Part shown: in pieces, positions 48,978-56,329 of the stretch | Layout of the letters: each line of letters begins with the position of its first letter | Numbering within the stretch: the stretch's first letter is position 1 | DNA from: Stentor roeselii | Taxonomy: Eukaryota; Ciliophora; Heterotrichea; Heterotrichida; Stentoridae | Assembly: GCA_006503475.1 (NCBI GenBank) | Contig: RSEH01000288.1 | Coordinates: 1 to 56,329, forward strand | Length of the DNA: 56,329 bases | Reading direction: 5' to 3' | Translations under genes and position numbers: made by a program | The notes under the pieces: generated by a model | Told to the model about the DNA's origin: nothing | Seen by the model: only the letters and a program-made list of their open reading frames with translations | Databases searched by the model: none

Positions 48978-50881
48978 TTTATATAGTAACCAATAAAAAT
49001 TCCAAAAAACAGAAAATCATTGTTTTGAGTAATTCAAACACATCTAGTTACCCTTTCACAAGAGATATAAAATATTAATTTACTTAGATTCAGTAAAACA
49101 TTTACCAGGAAGATTCTTTCATAGGTCATATCTGAATATCCCAATTTACTAAAGTTTATTGAATTATTTTTGAATTGATTTTATCGAATTACAATTCATC
49201 TCAATTTATAACCTTGGAAATGTTAGACATTTGATGTAAATATCTTCATCAACACTTGAAAAAGTCTTTAGATCATAGTCAAGCATATTCGGCTTTCAAT
49301 TCAATAGAGATGCAGATAAATCAAGCCTCTGTTTCAGTTTTCCAAGCTGCCAGCGAAGTTAGTAGACAAGTGAGCTCATTTTTATTTAAAGAAATGCCTG
49401 CATCTCTAATAAAAACTTTACAAATAATTTTAGTACTACTAAAGTTTCGCTAATAATTCACCTTACTTTATTCTCGGGTCTAAGCGAGTTCCTGAGAATA
49501 GACGACTTTATAAGCCTAGGTCTCTACTAATTAACCCAAATCAAATCATTTACTATTCTTATTTTATGAAAAATATAAATTTATCCCTAAAATGCTGAAA
49601 GAAGGTGCTTCAAGTGAAAGATTTTCTTTATGAAAGGGAAACTGCCAAGAACTCACTGATTAACTGAGTAAAATAATCATTGAACTCAGAGAGCGTGATC
49701 CAGAAATATCCTCAAGCTAATGTTCCGGGATTTGAAGCCGCCTCTTTCTTTAATAATGAAAGACTTGATTTCAATAATGACATTATATCAGTACTTTACG
49801 GACCTCAAGCTTACTTCCAAAGGACGACTTATATTACCATAGAAAACGAAGAACAAGTGAGTTTCTACTAAATAATTATTTATGTTAAAATATATATTCT
49901 CAGTGTGGATTTTTTTTCTTATATATAGCAATTGACATAAATCTCCTTGCTCTTTAAAACGTAATCTTGACAGTGTTTCCAATATTCAAATTCCAAAAAC
50001 CTTAGTTTTCCATGATGAAGAATTTCTTTAATCTTCTTGATGAAAGATGAAACCATAAAGTTTTCTGCATTTTCTCATTACTTAAAAGTTGATATCATCA
50101 CATCTTAGGTATTCTGGACCAGAAAGACATGCTATATCTTTAATCCAACAATTTTTTTTCACCAGCAATATTCTTCAAAAGAATGTGAATTTATTACACT
50201 TTTAAGATTTTTTATATCTCTGAGTCTTTTTAAGCTAATTTGGCCTCTCCATTCTTTCCTTCATGTTCTTTTTCTAGGTAAAATGTATACAGGTTGTATT
50301 TTATTACCTTAGGATTGGTTTATGAATAAATCTGGCTGATTTAAATTGTCTTTTACTATTAGGATATTAGTTAGTTTTATGTCTTAAAGTAAATTTCTTC
50401 TATCACCAGAAACTTTTTAAATAAATTTCTTATTAATGCTAAAACCACTAGAAGTCAACACAGACAATGGTATGAATTACTTTATGCCAACAGTTGGAAG
50501 ATTCGGAAAACTTGATGAATTAAACTTTGAGGTCCGGCATGTAGTTGAGATTGAATTCTTGAATGGGTAAAACTTAGACTCAGGTAGAGGACTAGTCAAT
50601 CTTATTATCTAGCAATTAAACTTATGTACGTTTTGATCGTATATAGATATGAACTGATAGTTGAAATATCTCTAAAAGTTTTCTGAAAAATACAAAATTC
50701 ATGAATAGCTACCAAATCATTATAATTATTACCCAGAATTCGAAGTAACTTAGTTGATCAGAAGCATACTTTGTGCTCAGGTTGGAAGTATATTGAGACT
50801 TCATTCTATGAGAAATACTTATTCAATGAGAGTTAGGCCATATATTGATTTTAACTAATAGAAATCTAATTTAATAATAAA
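48978..50881. pseudogene. gap with broken coding-like fragments
   Basis: About 1.9 kb. Three patches look coding-like but are short and broken: 49256-49453 (QAYSAFNSIEMQINQASVSV), 49680-49871 (QKYPQANVPGFEAASFF) and about 50436-50569 (NYFMPTVGRFGKLDELNFEV). They are all on the plus strand and separated by AT-rich sequence and stops. None of the gaps fits a 15- or 16-nt intron. A 47-nt GT-AG stretch after 49855 is possible. The best reading is one or more decayed genes; a gene with unusually long introns is the alternative. Confidence 0.35.
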
Positions 50882-52936
50882 ATGAAATGTTACATCTGTC
50901 AGCAAGACTATTCTTTCATTTGTCACTGCTCTGAAAAATTTATTTGCAAAATTCATCTAGGAGATCATTTGGGATTGGAAGGAGATCATAAATATGAGAA
51001 ACTCACTATGACCTTCGACCCAATCGAAAAATCATTTTTTCAAAAAGACCTGGAAAACCGAATCTCCCTTTTAACCCATCTAAAAATTTCACTGATTACG
51101 CAGACAAAAGACATAATAAAATACATAAAATCTCAAAACTCCATCCAAATAAAAAAATTGAACAACCAAATAACCGAGCTATTGCTGCTTTCAAAGAAGG
51201 AAGAATTTCTGATATCAGACCAATTCAAAATGAGATCTCAGCTAATGACTGAACTTTTAATAAAGCCTTTAAACACATCAAAAGTGTTAAAATCGATAAA
51301 AGAATTCTATTCCAACGATTTTTTCACTTCATCCATTGAGCCATCAAAGGAAAAATTTTTGAAATCATTAACATTTTTAGACAAGCACAACGGTGGGTTT
51401 CGCTGTTTGGCTGTTTCAAACGACTGCAAACTAGTCATCACAGGTTCAGAAGACACGACCGTCAGAATCTGGGACCTTCAGAGCAAAATGCAACTCGCTT
51501 GTCTGGCCGAGCACAAAAGTGACATCCTTTGTTTAGACATTTCACAAGACTGCAAAAAAGCTGTAAGCGGATCATTTGATAAGACTTTAGTTCTATGGAA
51601 CATCGAAACACTTTCTGTTCAGCAAGTTTTTTACGGACACTCTGGAGCTGTTGTCGCTGCTTCTTTTGTACTGGGGCAGAAGTCACTAGTTTCAGTCAGC
51701 AGTGCGAAAGAAATGCTGATTTGGAGCTTGGAATCATTGAAATGTCTGAAAAAAATAGAAACTTTGAGCTTTATTAATTGCGGAATCAGCATTCAAGGAC
51801 AGATTTTCCTGGCAGGGACGAATAATTCTTTGGAAATCTGGGACTTGAAGGCAGGGTCCCAGTCTTCAATCAAAGCTCATGAAAAACCGGTTCGGTCAGT
51901 AGCTGTGACGAGTGATCAGAAATTAGCAGCGACCAGTTCAGATGACAGGTCAGTTAAAGTGTGGGAACTGTCAAGTGCAAGTCTTTATGCGGATTTTCTC
52001 GGCCACTCTGAAGCGGTTTTGACGGTTTCAGTCACTTCAGACGACAAGTTTTTGGTCTCTGGGTCTTCGAACCAAGTGATCATTGTTTGGAGTTTAGAGT
52101 TGAAAGAAAAGGTTCATGAAATGAATTTTCACAGTTCGATTGTTTATGGAATCAGGACTGTTCGAGACTTGATTATTTCTGTTTCAAGTGACTCGAGAAT
52201 AGGACTTGTGAGTCTTCCTGGATTGAATTTCGATGGGTTTTTCTGCTCAACCCCTTTCGAGTTCAGGTCAGTCATGTTTAAAGAGAATCTTGTCGTCTTC
52301 GGCAGTTTGAATGATGTTGTCGTCTGGGACTTCACCTGCAGAAATAAGGACCTGGTGCTTAAGGGTCATCAATCGCAGGTCAAATCAACTTGCATCACTG
52401 AAAGCTTGAACTTTGTCGTTAGTGCTGCAAGAGGAACTGTTAAAAACTTGATTGTTTGGAATTTAAAGTCACAGACGGTGCATGCTGAATTAAATGGACA
52501 TCTTGAAACTGTCTTTTCTGTTGATTGCTCCAAAGATGAAGAGTTGATTGTCTCTGGAGGAGGTGATGGAAAGGTTATTATCTGGAATTTAAATGCAAAA
52601 AAAATTGAATTTTCACTTGAAGGACACTTGGCACCTGTCAATTCTGTCAAGTTCACCAAAAATAAACGAGTTGTTTCTGGAGGAAGGGATGGGAAAGTAT
52701 TTGTTTGGGATCTGAATAGAAAAAATCAGATTCTTGTGGTTTCTGCTTTTAATGAAAAGATTTTTATTACTTGTGATGATAAATTTGCTGTGGCTGTCTC
52801 GCCGCAAAAGGGGGCTAGTGTCTTGGACCTTATTGGCTTGAAGCAAAAGAATTCTTTTAAAAACTGGAATGAAGCTAACAGTTTTTTTGAGAATTACAGG
52901 GATTTGAAGTTTGATTTATCAAGATATTTATTTTAG
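50882..52936 (+). CDS. B-box-like zinc finger WD40-repeat protein
   Basis: The 684-residue protein starts with a B-box-type finger (C3, C6, C14, C16, C22, H25, H29, H36; CYICQQDYSFICHC, FICKIHLGDH). A coiled coil (about 45-150) follows, then about eleven WD40 repeats to near the C-terminus. Clear repeats include VITGSEDTTVRIWDL, AVSGSFDKTLVLWNI, AATSSDDRSVKVWEL, IVSGGGDGKVIIWNL and VVSGGRDGKVFVWDL. The number of repeats suggests two propellers. Heterotrichs and other ciliates have many such proteins; the role is likely scaffolding, but no partner can be named. The start has AATAATAAAATG. The N-terminal finger resembles that of the gene at 39748. Confidence 0.9.
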   Translation: MKCYICQQDYSFICHCSEKFICKIHLGDHLGLEGDHKYEKLTMTFDPIEKSFFQKDLENRISLLTHLKISLITQTKDIIKYIKSQNSIQIKKLNNQITELLLLSKKEEFLISDQFKMRSQLMTELLIKPLNTSKVLKSIKEFYSNDFFTSSIEPSKEKFLKSLTFLDKHNGGFRCLAVSNDCKLVITGSEDTTVRIWDLQSKMQLACLAEHKSDILCLDISQDCKKAVSGSFDKTLVLWNIETLSVQQVFYGHSGAVVAASFVLGQKSLVSVSSAKEMLIWSLESLKCLKKIETLSFINCGISIQGQIFLAGTNNSLEIWDLKAGSQSSIKAHEKPVRSVAVTSDQKLAATSSDDRSVKVWELSSASLYADFLGHSEAVLTVSVTSDDKFLVSGSSNQVIIVWSLELKEKVHEMNFHSSIVYGIRTVRDLIISVSSDSRIGLVSLPGLNFDGFFCSTPFEFRSVMFKENLVVFGSLNDVVVWDFTCRNKDLVLKGHQSQVKSTCITESLNFVVSAARGTVKNLIVWNLKSQTVHAELNGHLETVFSVDCSKDEELIVSGGGDGKVIIWNLNAKKIEFSLEGHLAPVNSVKFTKNKRVVSGGRDGKVFVWDLNRKNQILVVSAFNEKIFITCDDKFAVAVSPQKGASVLDLIGLKQKNSFKNWNEANSFFENYRDLKFDLSRYLF

Positions 52937-53133
52937 ATTAGTTTAAGTTCAAATATTATCAATCAATTTGTGAAGTTTAAGGGTTATTTTGAGAAAAGAT
53001 AATTTTTCAACTTAATAAAATCAATGATTAAAAATAGTCATTATTTATAATTTTTTAACAAAATATAGGTTCTTTATATACCCGAAAATCTTTAGTCTCT
53101 TGATGTAATTTTATAAATTTAAATTAGATAAAT

Positions 53134-53940
53134 ATGGCCAAGGCTCGACCGACGAAAGAAGTTATTGCATATTGGAACAACTTTGCTAAACTTTATGAAG
53201 AACACTTTTTGAAGACCACAAAGCAGGTTAACAACATTTTGGTATCAATGCTTGGTTTGTCTCCTTCTCATACTGTGGCTGAAGCCGGTTGTGGGACAGG
53301 TTCGGGAATAGAGCTTTTACTTAATCACTGCCCAAATCTGTCAAGGATTTTGGCAAATGATATCTCAGAAGTCATCCTGTCAATGGCTCGAAGTAAAAAT
53401 TTCCCAAATACTGAGTATTTTTTAGCAAATAGTGAAAGTCTTCCTTACGAAAGCAATATATGTGACAGATATATTTCCAATCTTTGCCTTCAAAATTCTG
53501 AATTCCCTCAAAAAGCCTTCTCCGAAGCCTGGAGAGTCTTGAAACCTGGGGGAATCTGCGCTTTAAGTGTTTGGGGAAAAATGGAAGATTTTAATTTCTT
53601 TGTTATTATGAGAAGATGCCTAACTGATGCAGGGGTTGAACCTCCTAAAGAAAAGAACTTTTTTTATTTGAATGATAAGGAAAACCTAAATCTGATGATG
53701 AAAAATTCTGGATTTGTTGACATAAAAAGCTTTTATTCAGCAGTTCCTTATGTTTATATGGATTTAGATCAAGTACTTTCAGCTGCTAGCAATACCCTTG
53801 AGTGTATTCAACTTAAAGAAAATGACCCGGCGAAGTATGAATTATTTTTGGATATTTTCAGAAGAGAAATCTCAAAGGTATGGAGATCGGGAAATGTAAT
53901 AACATTTGACTTTTTAGCTCTTATAGCAAAAAAACCTTAA
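53134..53940 (+). CDS. class I SAM-dependent methyltransferase
   Basis: The 268-residue protein is a Rossmann methyltransferase of the Methyltransf_11 type. Motif I is VAEAGCGTGSGIELL (about 48-62), motif II has LANDISEVILSMARS with the acidic ribose-binding D, and motif III/post contains ANSESLPYESNICDRYISNLCL. Motif IV/V is AWRVLKPGGICALSVWG. The small size and ubiE/COQ5-like pattern suggest a small-molecule substrate, but the substrate cannot be told from sequence. There is no targeting signal and no intron. It stands alone between AT-rich spacers, starting in TAGATAAATATGG. Confidence 0.9.
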   Translation: MAKARPTKEVIAYWNNFAKLYEEHFLKTTKQVNNILVSMLGLSPSHTVAEAGCGTGSGIELLLNHCPNLSRILANDISEVILSMARSKNFPNTEYFLANSESLPYESNICDRYISNLCLQNSEFPQKAFSEAWRVLKPGGICALSVWGKMEDFNFFVIMRRCLTDAGVEPPKEKNFFYLNDKENLNLMMKNSGFVDIKSFYSAVPYVYMDLDQVLSAASNTLECIQLKENDPAKYELFLDIFRREISKVWRSGNVITFDFLALIAKKP

Positions 53941-54163
53941 TTAGAGTTTAGATAGTATTTGATTGATATTGAATGTTGTAAATGGATAATATAAATAATT
54001 TATCATATTTCAGTATTAAATTAATATTGTTGTTTTATATTGTTACTCATGTGTGGAAATTTAGTGATTCTTATAAAGTCAAGTACGCATAATTTTTTCA
54101 AATTTATAATTCAGTAATGAAATCACATCTGAATATCAATCAAATGAGTGATAATAAGTAAAA

Positions 54164-54634
54164 ATGTTCTTATTCATACCTGATAAGAATACGAAAGCTT
54201 TTCCTTCGAAAAAAGAGCATAAAAATTTAAAATTGATGAAGAAATACTATCAAAAACGTCTTTATAGATTCGGATATTATCAACAAAAAGAAAATCTTCC
54301 TAATCCTTTCTTCATCAAACACTTAAACTTTAAGGGAAATGAACAAAGGTTTAAAAAATATTTCCACGATGTTAACAGGGCGATAGAACTGATAAACTCA
54401 CTTTTTTTTTATAAAGTGAAGAGGAGATGCAACAACTCTCTTAAATTTCGTCTCAATTCATTAGAAATTAAAGATAGAGAAATTCAAATCGATACATTTA
54501 ATCTCATTATGAAACAAAAGTTAGGAATCAGTACTCAAAAAAAGTTTTACTTCAAAAAGAAAACAAAAAAACCAAGGATCAATATATCAGGGAATATCGA
54601 AGACTCGCTTTTGAAATCATTAGTGATTTTATAG
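54164..54634 (+). CDS. small basic unknown protein, member A of a tandem pair
   Basis: The 156-residue, Lys/Arg-rich protein starts MFLFIPDKNTKAFPSKKE. It contains YQKRLYRFGYYQQKENLPNPFF and SLEIKDREIQIDTFNLIMKQ followed by KLG. The last block aligns with KEKDNLIDTKCILLKKKLG of the next gene, and both proteins share the order Tyr-rich block, Asn-Pro-Phe, hydrophobic LINSLFF/MIKTMNFL segment, then KLG and a basic stretch. The two look like diverged tandem paralogues. Base composition is very AT-rich. No known domain is seen. Confidence 0.6.
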   Translation: MFLFIPDKNTKAFPSKKEHKNLKLMKKYYQKRLYRFGYYQQKENLPNPFFIKHLNFKGNEQRFKKYFHDVNRAIELINSLFFYKVKRRCNNSLKFRLNSLEIKDREIQIDTFNLIMKQKLGISTQKKFYFKKKTKKPRINISGNIEDSLLKSLVIL

Positions 54635-54757
54635 TAACTAGATTTATTAGAGAATTTAAAATTGTTTAGCTCTTACCTCCAGAGTCATCGAATAAATCAG
54701 AAGTCAGCTTTATAGTTCACACTCTTATGAAAAATTAAATTTTCGGTATAATAATAT

Positions 54758-55180
54758 ATGCTAATCTCATCTATCAAGATTCCAGGAAAGGATAAAAATA
54801 AAAACTTGAACTATTCCATCGCTAGACTTAAAAAAAAATTCAGAAAATACATAAAACGCCTAAGACTATATTATTGGAAAGAATTGAACCCTTTCAATTT
54901 GAAAGATAACTCACAATATAATAATGATTCGATTGGACGTATTAATTTCATGATAAAAACTATGAACTTCTTGGCAAAAAAGAATTTGTCTAAATACAAA
55001 ATAAATGAAATTGAATATCTTAAAGAAAAAGATAATTTGATTGACACAAAATGTATTTTACTGAAGAAGAAACTTGGAGATGCGTATTTAGTCAGAAAGA
55101 AAAGAAAAAAGAGAGAAAAATTTGATATTGTGGATATGCAGTTAAGCGATCACGCAATATTTCAGAGCCTTTTTAGGTAA
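54758..55180 (+). CDS. small basic unknown protein, member B of a tandem pair
   Basis: The 140-residue basic protein starts MLISSIKIPGKDKN. It contains KKKFRKYIKRLRLYYWKELNPF, GRINFMIKTMNFLAKKNLS and EKDNLIDTKCILLKKKLG, followed by VRKKRKKREKF and an ending SDHAIFQSLFR that parallels EDSLLKSLVIL of its neighbour. It lies 123 nt after the first copy, on the same strand. It may bind nucleic acid judging from charge only. No known domain is seen. Confidence 0.6.
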   Translation: MLISSIKIPGKDKNKNLNYSIARLKKKFRKYIKRLRLYYWKELNPFNLKDNSQYNNDSIGRINFMIKTMNFLAKKNLSKYKINEIEYLKEKDNLIDTKCILLKKKLGDAYLVRKKRKKREKFDIVDMQLSDHAIFQSLFR

Positions 55181-56329
55181 TAAACCATCATTAATAACAA
55201 AATTAATTTCAAAGCATACTTGACTAAACGATGATTACTTAAATCTAAATAGTTCAATTAATTTATAGATTAAGATTTTATGAGTTCATATAAATCAAAT
55301 TACTTAGTGCATAGTTTAAATTTCTAAAAAATAATACTTTTAAAGTCAATCTAATCGAAAATAAAAATAGGTTTCTCACTGTAAGATTTATCATACCATG
55401 AGGAATTATCTTAGATAAACCACCTTAAATTTATCCAAATGGGCAGAAATTTATTTACCAAGAAAGGCATATCTTATAATTTCGTTAGCTTTCGTTGATT
55501 ACATATCAGAAACTATTTTGTATTCGACTTGAAGGATAAAAAAAGTCTTTAGAACAACAAAAATTTTTATCAGATCTACTCATCTGTGTAATCGTTGGAT
55601 GAACTTAATGATAGTTTTACTTGTTTGGAACTTGTCTCGAAGATAGTAAACTAAAAAATAGGATGGATAAGATAGATGAAACTCTCGAATTAAATCGGAT
55701 TAATTCTCACTTGATTTACTTGAAGCTGTAACTTTCATTTAATTCTAGTGATTAACCCTAACTCTTTATACATGAAAGGATTTATTATTATTAAGTAGAT
55801 AATGATATTTAATTTATCTAATCAACGCAGAATAGACTTTTATGCTATAACTGATATTTTTCAAATGTGCAGGCAAATGTGGCTTTAGCTTGATGCTAGC
55901 ATCTTTTTTGTCTTGGAGTAGATAAAACTCTATAAATTATTTTATCAATTCTTTAACTTTTATTAAATTATTTTCATAACCAACGTTTTTCCTGATATAT
56001 GAACTTAATTATGAAAATGATCTAAAGTCTGTAATCAGTTGTACGCATTCACTTAGTTGAAGAAAATAAATCTTCTCTTGCGCTAAAAGTAATCTTTCAT
56101 TTTAAATAACACTTAAAAGATTTAAATAAGCAAAATAAATTGTAAAGGAATCCTAATATAATTATAGAATTCGAGGCATAGAAGTTATATTTTAGTCTAT
56201 TAGAATACAGCAAAACAATCTTAATTAGAGTTGATAAAGAAAATTTCTCTCATTCAGAATCATTTAAAAAGGAGAGGCTATTAATGAATAAAGGATAATA
56301 ATGCACATAGAAACTTGGTTTAGTGAACT
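55181..56329. other. AT-rich sequence to window end
   Basis: About 1.15 kb with stops in all frames I checked. No repeat array, RNA fold or gene is recognised. A gene may begin beyond the right edge. Confidence 0.4.

Noticed and set aside
1-56329. Reassigned genetic code or CRISPR array
   Set aside because: Conserved genes end at TAA, TAG and TGA in the expected places with no in-frame stops inside domains; no spacer-repeat array is present.

Overview
This window looks like macronuclear DNA of a heterotrich ciliate, most likely Stentor or a close relative. Twelve introns of exactly 15 nt (GTA...[T/C]AG, mostly with A at position 10) repair otherwise broken reading frames. Genes end with TAA, TAG and TGA, and no conserved domain needs a stop read as an amino acid. 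This argues against Blepharisma (UGA = Trp) and against the Paramecium/Tetrahymena code. Genes are compact and lie on both strands, with very AT-rich gaps. The species is an inference from these signs, not a database result.

Left part (1-18.5 kb): a minus-strand guanylyl cyclase fused to a degenerate P4-ATPase runs off the left edge and is interrupted by a 341-nt insert. It is followed by an RCC1-type beta-propeller, a membrane-anchored coiled-coil protein, an ankyrin protein starting 1 nt after it, a CBM20-trehalose-phosphate synthase/phosphatase fusion, a small membrane protein, two conserved-looking unknowns, a PI31 proteasome regulator, another unknown and a PIH1/CS dynein-assembly-type protein.

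Middle part (20.3-39.8 kb): a bacterial-type D,D-carboxypeptidase (S11), a GTPBP1/2 GTPase, a myristoyl/palmitoyl-anchored protein, an inositol-polyphosphate 5-phosphatase, an unknown, AP-4 mu, a pantothenate-kinase-like protein, NIP7, an EF-hand/C2/multi-TM protein, a membrane protein, a proton-translocating NAD(P) transhydrogenase in the permuted protist domain order, two basic unknowns, a VDAC-type porin, and a B-box/CBM20 gene with a broken frame. Tandem repeats fill two 3'-3' junctions (21.3 and 28.0 kb).

Right part (39.8-56.3 kb) is sparser: a cysteine-rich LamG/furin-like multi-TM receptor-like protein, an ABCC transporter, a stretch of gene debris, a B-box WD40 protein, a class I methyltransferase and two tandem small basic paralogues, separated by long AT-rich gaps. 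One gap (40.16-40.23 kb) holds a possible structured RNA.

The genes do not form one pathway. They are mostly housekeeping and signalling genes: membrane lipid and cyclic-nucleotide signalling (cyclase, 5-phosphatase, C2 protein), trafficking (AP-4), ribosome and proteasome biology (NIP7, PI31), mitochondrial functions (porin, transhydrogenase) and ciliary assembly (PIH1). The strongest unusual signals are the 341-nt insert among 15-nt introns, the B-box/CBM20 frame break, genes packed 1-17 nt apart, and several pseudo-enzyme-like domains.
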